Part shown: positions 37,903 to 45,359 of the stretch, one piece after another
Position numbering within the stretch: the stretch's first letter is position 1
Layout of the letters: the number at the start of each line of letters is the position of its first letter
Made by a program: the position numbers and the translations under genes
Source of the DNA: Streptomyces sp. TLI_171
Lineage (GTDB): Bacteria; Actinomycetota; Actinomycetes; Streptomycetales; Streptomycetaceae
Assembly: GCF_003610255.1 (NCBI RefSeq)
Contig: NZ_RAPS01000001.1
Coordinates: 3,038,001 to 3,102,000, forward strand
Length of the DNA: 64,000 nucleotides
Direction of reading: 5' to 3'
Notes under the pieces: generated by a model
The model's input: only the letters and a program-made list of their open reading frames with translations
Told to the model about the DNA's origin: nothing
Databases searched by the model: none

Positions 37903-39036
37903 TCACCGCTGTTCGGGTACCGGCAGCGGCCGCTTCTCGATCGCCGCCGCCATGATGTCCGGGAACGCGTCCGGGGTGCAGGCGAACGCCGGGGCCCCGA
38001 GCGCCGCCAACGCCTGGGCGTGCGCGTGGTCGTACGCGGGCGCGCCCTCGTCGGACAGCGCCAGCAGCGCGATGAACTGCACCCCTGACGCCTTCATCGC
38101 CGCGACCCGCTTCAGCATCTCGTCCCGGATGCCGCCCTCGTACAGGTCGCTGATCAGCACCACGATCGTCTCCGACGGGCGACTGATCTTCGACTGGCAG
38201 TACGCCAGCGCCCGGTTGATGTCGGTGCCGCCGCCCAGCTGGGTGGCGAACAGCACGTCCACCGGGTCGCTCAGCTGCTCCGTCAGGTCCACCACCGAGG
38301 TGTCGAACACCACCAGCCGGGTGTCCAGGCTCGGCATCGAGGCCAGCACCGCGCCGAACACCGCCGAGTGCACCACCGACGGGGCCATCGACCCGGACTG
38401 GTCGATGCAGAGGATCACGTCCTTCTTCAACGCCCGCTGCGCCCGCGCGTAGCCGACCAGCCGCTCCGGCACCACCGTCCGGTACTCCTGCAGGTACTTC
38501 GACAGGTTGGCCCGGATGGTGCGGTCCCAGTCGATGTCCCGGTGCCGGGGGCGGTTGACCCGCGCGCTGCGGTCCAGCGCGCCGCCGACCGTCGAGCGGG
38601 TCCGGTCGGCGAGCCGGCGCTCCAGTTCGGCCACCACCTTGCCGACCACCGCGCGCGCGGTCTCCCGGGTGGTCTCCGGCAGGGCGTGCTTCAGCGACAG
38701 CAGCGTCCCCACCAGGTGCACGTCCGGCTCCACCGCGGCCAGCATCTCCGGCTCCAGCAGCAGCCGGTCCAGCCCCAGCCGGGAGATCGCGTCCTGCTGC
38801 ATCAACTGCACCACGCTGGTCGGGAAGTACTCCCGGATGTCGCCCAGCCACCGCGCCACCTTCGGCGCCGACCCCCCGAGCCCCGCCGACCGCTTCCCGT
38901 CCTCCCGGTACAGCGCCCCGAGCGCCCCGTCCATCCCGGCGTCCCGCCCGGTCAGCCGCACCCCCGTCCCGTCCCCGTCCGCACCGAGCACCAGCCGCCA
39001 ACGCCGCATCCGCTCATCGTCCTGACGAACAGTCAC
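37903..39036 (-). CDS. VWA-domain protein of the MoxR/DUF5682 operon
   Basis: A 377-residue protein. Residues 1-200 are helical with no known domain. The C-terminal half is a von Willebrand A domain with an intact MIDAS: Asp212-Gln-Ser214-Gly-Ser216 in CIDQSGSM, a Thr in LGGGTDINRA and Asp in LISDLYEGG. VWA proteins next to MoxR ATPases bind metal-dependent partners that the ATPase remodels. It is the third gene of the leftward operon, 112 bases after DUF5682. GTG 39036 follows aaggag; an in-frame ATG at codon 10 is possible. Confidence 0.88.
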   Translation of the reverse strand: MTVRQDDERMRRWRLVLGADGDGTGVRLTGRDAGMDGALGALYREDGKRSAGLGGSAPKVARWLGDIREYFPTSVVQLMQQDAISRLGLDRLLLEPEMLAAVEPDVHLVGTLLSLKHALPETTRETARAVVGKVVAELERRLADRTRSTVGGALDRSARVNRPRHRDIDWDRTIRANLSKYLQEYRTVVPERLVGYARAQRALKKDVILCIDQSGSMAPSVVHSAVFGAVLASMPSLDTRLVVFDTSVVDLTEQLSDPVDVLFATQLGGGTDINRALAYCQSKISRPSETIVVLISDLYEGGIRDEMLKRVAAMKASGVQFIALLALSDEGAPAYDHAHAQALAALGAPAFACTPDAFPDIMAAAIEKRPLPVPEQR

Positions 39037-39059
39037 CTGAAATCGACTCCTTGTAGCGG

Positions 39060-39077
39060 GCGCCCCGACCGGGGCGC
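39060..39077 (-). other. Small hairpin between DUF5682 and VWA genes
   Basis: An 8-bp GC-only stem (39060-39067 with 39070-39077) in the 112-bp gap inside the operon. It could attenuate or protect the mRNA; with so short a stem this is only a possibility. Confidence 0.3.
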
Positions 39078-39148
39078 GGGGAACGGCGCGAAGCGGGAGG
39101 AAGGACAGCGAGGACCGGGGCGCCGCGGGACCGGACCCCACGGGCCGT

Positions 39149-41470
39149 TCAGCTCGCGCGGCGGTCCGCCTGCCGGGGGATCCGCGGACCCGGGATCCCC
39201 AGCAGCAGGGCCAGCACCGGGGTGGCGGCGTCGGCGCGTTCCTCGTCCAGCGGTGCATCGGCCTGCTGCGCGACCGGCCCGAGCGAGCCGGTGGCGACCC
39301 GGGAGCCGATGGTGTGGCGGACGCCCGTCTCCAGGGAGGAGAAGGTGCGGCGCAGGACCGGCAGCAGGTCGGTGAAGGTGTCGCCGGAGACCCGGCAGAG
39401 CCATTCGTCGAGCAGGCCGAGCAGCGTCGGGTCGTGCAGCAGCAGCGCCCCGCCGCCGGAGAGGAACCCCTCGACCCAGCCGCCGGCGTCGGCCGGTTCG
39501 GAGGCGGTGGAGAGCACCAGTCCGAGCCGGCGCCCGGCCTCCTCCGCGTCGAGCCGGCCGTCGTCGAGCAGCAGCCGCACCGCCCGGCCGCGGAGCAGGC
39601 CGGGCACGCCCGTCGCGGGGCCGCCGTGCGGCTCGCGGGCGGCGAGGGCCGCGAGCGTCCCGGCCCAGCGTTCGGCGGTGTCGCCGCCGAGCAGGGCGAC
39701 CGCCTGGTGCACGGCGTCCAGTTCGGTGCGGCGACTGCGCGCGCCGTCGGCGTCCAGGCCGGTGCTGGCGGCGGGGAGGGCGACGCAGAGGCGTTCGGCG
39801 AGGCCGTGGGCGACGGCGGTGAGGGCGCTGGTGTCGGTGTCCCGGACGTCGCCGTAGCGCAGGGTGCGGACCAGGGCGGGGAGGGCGGTGGCGAGGTGCC
39901 CGGCGTCGGTGTCGAGGGCGGCGCGGTCGGCGAGCAGCCGCATCACCTCGGGCAGGGCGTCGGGCAGGGCGGCGAGCAGGCAGTGCTCGGCGAGGGCGGT
40001 GAGTTCGGTGAGTTCGGCCGTGGCGGCGTCGCCGATCGCCTTGCCGGTGGCGGCGCCCCGCACGGTGGTGCCCCACTGGCCGGCCTCCACCAGGCGGACC
40101 GAGAACTCGGGTTCCCAGGCGAGCTGCCAGGTCTCGCGGAAGGTGCCGGTGGAGTTGACGCTGTCGCGGACCGGCCGGCCCCAGTGCAGGCCGAGCAGCC
40201 GGAGCCGGTGCAGCAGCCGGGAGCGTTCCGCGTCCAGGTCCTTGCGCAGGTCGAGGACGAGTTCGCGGCTCGCGGCCTCCGGCTTGAGCCGCAGGCTGCG
40301 CTGCAGCCGGGTCAGGTCGCGCTGCAGCGGCACGGCGGGCGCGCTGTCGGGGACCTCGCCGAGCGCATCGCCGACCACCAGGCGGTCGCGCACCAGGGCG
40401 AGGGCGAGGTCGGAGCCGTCGCACATCACGGCGCGCACCGCGTCCAGGGTCTCGGTGAGGCCGGGCAGCGGGCGGCCGCGGACGACGGCCAGGGTCTCGG
40501 CGAGCCGGACCGCTTCGATGACGTGCGCGGAGGAGACCGGGTGGTCCTCGGCGCGGAGCAGGGCGGCGACCTTGGTCATCCAGCGGGTGACCGGCCGATC
40601 GGCGGTGGTGAACAGGTGGTGGTACCAGCCGGGCGAGTCGATCCCCGCGCCGTAGCCGGTGTGCTGGGAGAGCCGGCGGTGCGTCCAGGGCACCCAGGTG
40701 AGCTCGGTCTTCGCCTTCTTGGGGAGTTCGGCGAGCAGCGCCCGGTCGTGCGCGACAGTCGGCATGGCGGCCAGCGCGGGCACGTGCCAGGCGCCGCAGA
40801 CCACGGCGATCCGCCGGTGGCCGGCCCGGCGGGCGGCGCGGATCTGCTGCCGCATGGCGGCCTCGCGGATCTCGTCGCGCCGCTCGGCGGGGTGGTGCTC
40901 GCGCAGCGCCGTCATCGCCTCGGCGAGCGCCTCGAAGGGGGCGAGCGGGTCGGCGGCGGGGCCGCGGTGCTCGACCACGTCCTCCCACCAGGCCTCCGGG
41001 TCGCCGTACCCGGCCGCGGCGGCGAGTTCGGCGATCGGGTCGACGGGGGCGGGTCCGAAAGTGCCCCCCGGCACTCCCGACCCCTCCCCCTGTTCTGATG
41101 CGCCGTCAGTCCCGGAGGTTGCATCCGGATCCGTGCCGCGCGGCCCGAGCGTGAGGCTGTGGCCCGCCGGCAGGTCGATGAAGCGGACCGGGACGCCGGC
41201 GTCCGCGGCGTGCCGCAGCGCCACCCACTCGGGGGAGAACTCGGCGAACGGCCAGAACGCGGCCCGGGCCGGGTCGTCCGCCACGTGGGCGAGCAGCGCG
41301 ACCGGCGGCGTCATGTCCTTCTCGGCGGCCAGCGCCACCAGCTCGTCGGCCTCCGGCGGGCCTTCGATCAGCACCGCGTCGGGCCGCAGGGCGGCCAGTG
41401 CGGCGGCCACCGCGCGGGCCGAGCCGGGGCCGTGGTGGCGCACCCCGAGCAGCGTCACCTCGGCACTCAC
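39149..41470 (-). CDS. DUF5682 family protein, possible Tiki/TraB/ChaN-superfamily enzyme
   Basis: A 773-residue protein. The N-terminal third carries VTLLGVRHHGPGSARAV, LIEGPPEADELVAL and, near residue 230, VCGAWHVPALAAM. A GxRH near the start, an EGP acid and a second GAxHV are the pattern of the Tiki/TraB/ChaN/erythromycin-esterase superfamily, so it may be a hydrolase; this is my inference. Residues about 400-773 are helical with no motif. GTG 41470 overlaps the MoxR stop (GTGA), so the two are co-translated. A Gly/Ser/Glu-rich loop sits near 115-135. Confidence 0.85.
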   Translation of the reverse strand: MSAEVTLLGVRHHGPGSARAVAAALAALRPDAVLIEGPPEADELVALAAEKDMTPPVALLAHVADDPARAAFWPFAEFSPEWVALRHAADAGVPVRFIDLPAGHSLTLGPRGTDPDATSGTDGASEQGEGSGVPGGTFGPAPVDPIAELAAAAGYGDPEAWWEDVVEHRGPAADPLAPFEALAEAMTALREHHPAERRDEIREAAMRQQIRAARRAGHRRIAVVCGAWHVPALAAMPTVAHDRALLAELPKKAKTELTWVPWTHRRLSQHTGYGAGIDSPGWYHHLFTTADRPVTRWMTKVAALLRAEDHPVSSAHVIEAVRLAETLAVVRGRPLPGLTETLDAVRAVMCDGSDLALALVRDRLVVGDALGEVPDSAPAVPLQRDLTRLQRSLRLKPEAASRELVLDLRKDLDAERSRLLHRLRLLGLHWGRPVRDSVNSTGTFRETWQLAWEPEFSVRLVEAGQWGTTVRGAATGKAIGDAATAELTELTALAEHCLLAALPDALPEVMRLLADRAALDTDAGHLATALPALVRTLRYGDVRDTDTSALTAVAHGLAERLCVALPAASTGLDADGARSRRTELDAVHQAVALLGGDTAERWAGTLAALAAREPHGGPATGVPGLLRGRAVRLLLDDGRLDAEEAGRRLGLVLSTASEPADAGGWVEGFLSGGGALLLHDPTLLGLLDEWLCRVSGDTFTDLLPVLRRTFSSLETGVRHTIGSRVATGSLGPVAQQADAPLDEERADAATPVLALLLGIPGPRIPRQADRRAS

Positions 41471-42564
41471 GCGGAGACCTCCCGGGCGGCCCGGTAGAAG
41501 TCCTTCCAGCCGTCGCGGTCGCGGACCACGCCCTCCACGTACTCCCGCCACACCTGCCGGTCGGCGACCGGGTCGCGGACCACCGCGCCGACGATGCCGT
41601 CCGCGACGTCGCCCGCGCGGAGCACGCCGTCGCCGAAGTGGGTGGCCAGCGCGAGGCCGTTGGTGACCACCGAGATCGCCTCGGCGGTGGACAGGGTGCC
41701 GCTGGGGGTCTTCACCTTCGTCCGGCCGTCGGCGGTCAGGCCGGCCCGCAGCTCGCGGAAGACGGTGACCACGCGGCGGATCTCCTCGGCGCCGCCCGGG
41801 AGTTCGGGCAGGTCGAGGGAGCGGCCGAGCTGGCCGACCCGGCGGGAGACGATCTCCACCTCCTCCTCCAGGGTGGCCGGCAGCGGCAGCACCACCGTGT
41901 TGAAGCGGCGGCGCAGCGCGGAGGAGAGCTCGTTGACGCCGCGGTCGCGGTCGTTGGCGGTGGCGATCACGTTGAACCCGCGCACCGCCTGCACCTCGGA
42001 GCCCAGCTCGGGCACCGGCAGGGTCTTCTCGGACAGGATGGTGATCAGGCTGTCCTGCACGTCGGCCGGGATGCGGGTGAGCTCCTCGACCCGGGCGAGC
42101 TGCCCGTTGCGCATCGCGCGCATCAGCGGGGAGGGCACCAGGGCGTCCTCGCTCGGGCCGTGGGCGAGGAGTTGGGCGTAGTTCCAGCCGTACCGGACGG
42201 CCTCCTCGGGGGTGCCCGCGGTGCCCTGCACCAGCAGGGTGGAGTCGCCGGAGATCGCGGCCGCCAGGTGCTCGGACACCCAGGTCTTGGCGGTGCCGGG
42301 CACGCCGAGCAGCAGCAGCGCCCGGTCGGTGGCCAGGGTGGTGACGGCGACCTCGATCACCCGGCGCGGCCCGATGTACTTCGGGGTGATCACGGTGCCG
42401 TCGGCGAGCTCGCCGCCCAGCAGGTAGGTGGCGACCGCCCACGGCGAGAGCCGCCAGCGCTCCGGGCGGGGCCGGTCGTCGTGCCGGGCGAGGGCGGCCA
42501 GCTCCTCGGCGAAGGCGTCCTCGGCGTGCTGCCGCAGGACCTCGCTGGTCGTCTCGGTGGTCAT
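41467..42564 (-). CDS. MoxR-type AAA+ ATPase
   Basis: A 365-residue ATPase. Walker A is GVPGTAKTW (about residues 87-95). The Walker B region is in RVEELTRIPADVQDSLITILSEK, with Glu-Glu in place of the usual Asp-Glu. Sensor 1 is FNVIATANDRDRGVNELSSALRRRF. MoxR proteins are chaperone-like ATPases that act on VWA partners, and a VWA gene is in this operon. The 37-residue N-terminal extension is charged. ATG 42564 is first in the operon with a roughly 110-base leader after a PafBC-type promoter. Confidence 0.9.
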   Translation of the reverse strand: MTTETTSEVLRQHAEDAFAEELAALARHDDRPRPERWRLSPWAVATYLLGGELADGTVITPKYIGPRRVIEVAVTTLATDRALLLLGVPGTAKTWVSEHLAAAISGDSTLLVQGTAGTPEEAVRYGWNYAQLLAHGPSEDALVPSPLMRAMRNGQLARVEELTRIPADVQDSLITILSEKTLPVPELGSEVQAVRGFNVIATANDRDRGVNELSSALRRRFNTVVLPLPATLEEEVEIVSRRVGQLGRSLDLPELPGGAEEIRRVVTVFRELRAGLTADGRTKVKTPSGTLSTAEAISVVTNGLALATHFGDGVLRAGDVADGIVGAVVRDPVADRQVWREYVEGVVRDRDGWKDFYRAAREVSA

Positions 42565-42678
42565 CGGCTGCTCCGTTCGTCACGGGTCGTCAGAACGCTG
42601 CGCGAAAAGGGCGCGAAGAAAGCGGTCGCACGGCTCTGACCTGCGGGAACGTTCTCCCGTTCGGGCCGTGCAGGTACT

Positions 42679-42701
42679 ACTCTGCACCCCGCCACCGACA
42701 A
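42679..42701 (-). promoter_or_regulatory. RecA-NDp/PafBC-type promoter of the MoxR operon
   Basis: On the minus strand TTGTCGGTG (42701-42693), 8 bases, then CAGAGT (42684-42679). The upstream box matches the actinobacterial DNA-damage consensus TTGTCRGTG in all 9 positions; the -10 TANNNT has C for T at its first base. Confidence 0.7.
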
Positions 42702-42711
42702 TGCCGGTCCG

Positions 42712-43125
42712 TCAGTTCCCGAGCGGCGCGACCCGCTTGGCGCCCGCCCGCCAGGGCCACAACTGGGCGGCGCCGAAGGCCGTCTCCACCGCCAGGAAGC
42801 CCCACAGCACCCCGGTCGCGCCGTGCGCCAGCGCATAGGCCTGCCAGCAGGCGAACAGCACCCTGGCCGCCCCGTCGTACAGGCCGTGCACCGGCAGCGG
42901 GCGCAGCAGCCGCAGCAGCGACCAGACCACCACCACCGAGCCCATCAGGTTGGCGAACAGCGTCAGCATCGGCTCCTGCGGGGGCAGTTCCCCCAGGCCC
43001 AGCGCGCCGCTGACGGCGGACAGCGCGCGGTGCGCGAGCGCGTACGTCCACGGGGTGGCGAACGGGGCGGTGACCAGCAGGTCGTACCAGGCGCTGGCGC
43101 GGACCAGGCGGGCGTAGCGGTTCAT
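42712..43125 (-). CDS. Small four-helix membrane protein
   Basis: A 137-residue protein with four hydrophobic segments and the start MNRYARLVRASAWYDLLVTAPFATPW, which resembles small membrane proteins controlled by adjacent MerR regulators. Function unknown. ATG 43125 follows gaggagc; the frame upstream to 43194 reads through the promoter. It is divergent from the MerR gene across 90 bases containing a MerR-type promoter, and ends just before the MoxR promoter. Confidence 0.75.
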   Translation of the reverse strand: MNRYARLVRASAWYDLLVTAPFATPWTYALAHRALSAVSGALGLGELPPQEPMLTLFANLMGSVVVVWSLLRLLRPLPVHGLYDGAARVLFACWQAYALAHGATGVLWGFLAVETAFGAAQLWPWRAGAKRVAPLGN

Positions 43126-43163
43126 CGGCGGGCTCCTCGGGATCGCACGGCGGGACCCGCCCA

Positions 43164-43194
43164 TGCTCAACGGTGGAGTACGGTCCAAGGTCAA
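43164..43194 (-). promoter_or_regulatory. MerR-type promoter/operator
   Basis: Minus strand TTGACC (43194-43189), a 19-base spacer, then TGAGCA (43169-43164). Within it, ACCTTGGAC-CGTA-CTCCACCGT (43191-43170) is an imperfect dyad. A 19-bp spacer carrying a dyad is the hallmark of MerR-activated promoters. It would drive the membrane protein gene. Confidence 0.55.
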
Positions 43195-43215
43195 GTCACC
43201 GGAAGGAGCGGGCGG

Positions 43216-43569
43216 ATGCGCATCGGGGAACTCGCCGCACAGGCCGGCATCAGCCGCGACACCGCGCGGTTCTACGAGCGCACTGGGCTGCTCACCGCCC
43301 GCCGGCTGCCCAACGGCTACCGGGACTTCCCGCCCGAGGCGGTGCCCTGGCTGCGGTACGTCCGCACCGCGCAGGCGCTCGGCTTCTCGCTCGCCGAGAT
43401 CGCCCGCACCGGCGAGGAGTTGAGCGCCGCGCCGGACGCCGCCGAACGGCTGTCCGAGCTGTTCCGGGAGAAGATCGCGCTGATCGACGCGCGGATGGCG
43501 GACCTCGCCGCGCTGCGCGCCGAACTGGCCGAGCGGGCCGGCACCGGGTGTCCGCTGGCCCCGGCCTGA
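43216..43569 (+). CDS. MerR family transcriptional regulator
   Basis: A 117-residue regulator. MRIGELAAQAGISRDTARFYERTGLLTARRLPNGYRDF is the classic MerR winged-HTH, followed by a coiled coil (FREKIALIDARMADLAALRAELAER) and a short tail with a single Cys (GTGCPLAPA). The single Cys does not by itself define a metal site, so the inducer is unknown. ATG 43216 follows ggaaggagc. It probably controls the divergent membrane protein and itself. It lies upstream of the SWIM gene in the same direction. Confidence 0.9.
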   Translation: MRIGELAAQAGISRDTARFYERTGLLTARRLPNGYRDFPPEAVPWLRYVRTAQALGFSLAEIARTGEELSAAPDAAERLSELFREKIALIDARMADLAALRAELAERAGTGCPLAPA

Positions 43570-43580
43570 CCGACCCTCAA

Positions 43581-43603
43581 CTGTCAGTGGGCCCTCCTAG
43601 CGT
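43581..43603 (+). promoter_or_regulatory. RecA-NDp/PafBC-type promoter of the SWIM operon
   Basis: CTGTCAGTG (43581-43589), 8 bases, then TAGCGT (43598-43603): 8 of 9 in the upstream box and a full TANNNT. Transcription would begin about 7 bases on, at or next to the ATG at 43611, giving a leaderless or nearly leaderless mRNA. Confidence 0.75.
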
Positions 43604-43610
43604 CGAGCAC

Positions 43611-44924
43611 ATGGAGGAACGCTGGAGCACCGAACACGTCCTTTCGCTGGCGCCCGACCCGGCCTCCCTGAAGGCCGCGGGCAAGCTCTCCGGCCCCGGC
43701 CCGTAGAGTGCGACCGGCACGGGGCAGGGCGCGCTGTGGGGCCTGTGCAAGGGCAGCGGCAGCACCCCGTACCGGACGGCCGTCGAACTGGGCACGCCCG
43801 CGTACAAGTGCAGCTGCCCGAGCCGGAAGTTCCCGTGCAAGCACGCCCTCGGCCTGCTCCTGCTGTGGGCCGGCGGGCCGGAGGCCGTCACCGCCGCGGC
43901 CGAGCCGCCGGACTGGGTGTCCGAGTGGCTGAACGGCCGCAGCCAGGCCGTCGCCGACCGGGCCGCCAAGCAGCAGGCCAAGGCCGCCGACGCGGACCCG
44001 GAGGCGGCCAGGAAGCGGGCCGAGAAGCGCTCCGCCCGGGTCGCCGCCGGCGCCCGGGACCTGCGGCTGCGGCTCGCCGACGGGGTCCGCCGCGGCCTCG
44101 CCGACCCGCTGCCGGCCGGCGCCTGGGAAGAGGTCGCCGCCCGCATGGTCGACGCCCAGGCCCCCGGCCTGGCCGGCCGGGTCCGGGCGCTGGCGGAGCG
44201 CCCGCAGGAGGAACTGCTGGAGGAGTACGCGATGCTGCACCTGCTGGCCGGCGCCTACGGCCGGATCGACACCCTGCCGGAGCCGCTCGCCGCCACCGTC
44301 CGCACCAGGGTCGGCTTCACCACCGACACCGCCGAGCTGCTCGCCGGGCCCACCGTCCGGGACAGGTGGCAGGTGCTCGGCAGCCGCGACACCGCCGACG
44401 AGCGGCTCACCACCCGCCGGGTCTGGCTGCGCGGCGCGAAGACCGGCCGCCCGGCCCTGCTGCTGGCCTTCGGGCGGCCCGGCCAGGCCCCGGACCTGGC
44501 GCTGCCGGTCGGCCGGCTGCTGGAGGCCGACCTGGCCTACCACCCCGGGTCCCGCCCGCTGCGCGCCGTCCTCGGCACCCGGTACGGCAACCCCGAGCCG
44601 GGCCCGGTCGCCCCGCCCGCCGGCCTCTCCCCCGCCGAGGCGCTCGCCGAGTACGGCGCCGCCGTCGCCGAGGACCCGTGGCTGGAGAGCTGGCCGACCG
44701 TCCTCACCGCCGTGGTCCCGGTCCGCACGCCCGACGGCTGGCAGCTCACCGACGGCCGGCACACCCTGCCGGTGCGCCGCGGCGCGCTGCCCGACCCGGC
44801 GCTGTGGCGGCTGGCCGCGGTCTCCGCCGGACACCCCGTCACCCTGTTCGGCGAGTGCGGCCACGCCGGCTTCACCCCGGTCACCGCCTGGGACGCCGAG
44901 CACCGGCCCGTCGCCCTCGGCTGA
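43611..44924 (+). pseudogene. SWIM zinc-finger protein interrupted by in-frame TAG at codon 32
   Basis: From ATG 43611 the frame encodes WSTEHVLSLAPDPASLKAAGKL to GPGP and meets TAG at 43704-43706. The same frame then continues open for 405 codons, with ALWGLCKGSGSTPY and the SWIM motif YKCSCPSRKFPCKH (CxCx6CxH), to TGA 44922-44924. Homologues as I remember them have GPW at this point, so one base change (TGG to TAG) explains the stop. Read through, the protein is 437 residues with a charged helix after the SWIM motif and a C-terminal domain of unknown fold. The next in-frame start (GTG 43917) lies after the zinc motif. Pseudogene, sequencing error or recoding are all possible. Confidence 0.85.
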
Positions 44925-45215
44925 CCCCGCCGCCGCCCACCCGCACCGGACCGGCCGCGCGGCCCGCACCGACGCCCTGCACCGACGCCCTGGGCCGACC
45001 GCACCGCGCCGGCTGCGCCAAGAAGACCGCACCGTCCGACGAACACGCCACCGCGGCCGCCGCACCGTCCGACCTGCCCGCCACGCCCGGTCCGACCGAC
45101 CGCGCATCACCGAGCGCCCCGTCCACCCCGTACCGCCCGTACCGCCCCGCACATCCCGACCGGTCCCCGGCGCTCCCCGGCGCCCGCTGACGACCCGTCA
45201 TCCCGGAGGAACCCC
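44925..45215 (+). other. 291-bp repetitive gap inside the SWIM/DUF5691 operon
   Basis: Rich in ACCG-type repeats, including CACCGACGCCCTG twice in tandem near 44968-44993 and GCACCGTCCGAC twice further on. One frame is open and would read as a Pro/Thr/Ala-rich peptide, but it has no start with a ribosome site. I see no gene here. Confidence 0.4.
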
Positions 45216-45359
45216 ATGACCCGCACCCGCACCCGGCAGCGCGCCGCCGTCCGTCGCATCGCCCTGCACCACGCCGCCCGCCGCGCCGCCACCGCCAGCG
45301 GCTGGGGCCGCCGCCACCGCCGCGCCGACGCCCCCCGGCCGAACGGGGAGCGGGCATGA
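45216..45359 (+). CDS. 47-residue Arg/Ala-rich peptide, translationally coupled to DUF5691
   Basis: ATG 45216 follows an ideal ribosome site (cggaggaacccc) and the frame ends TGA 45357-45359, overlapping the ATG of the DUF5691 gene as ATGA. The product is strongly basic (MTRTRTRQRAAVRRIALHH at the start, about 16 Arg), with one Trp, and looks like a nucleic-acid or membrane-binding peptide, or simply a leader that delivers ribosomes to the next gene. I know no family for it. Too short for routine gene calling. Confidence 0.6.
   Translation: MTRTRTRQRAAVRRIALHHAARRAATASGWGRRHRRADAPRPNGERA

Noticed and set aside
42644..42659. CGGGA-ACGTTC-TCCCG inverted repeat in the MoxR leader as a LexA SOS box
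   Set aside because: The actinobacterial LexA box needs GAAC-N4-GTTC; here GAAC and GTTC have the wrong spacing.
43736..45190. Alternative 484-codon frame across the SWIM gene
   Set aside because: Arg/Pro/Ala-rich shadow. The SWIM motif and family-like sequence lie in the frame of 43611, on both sides of the TAG.
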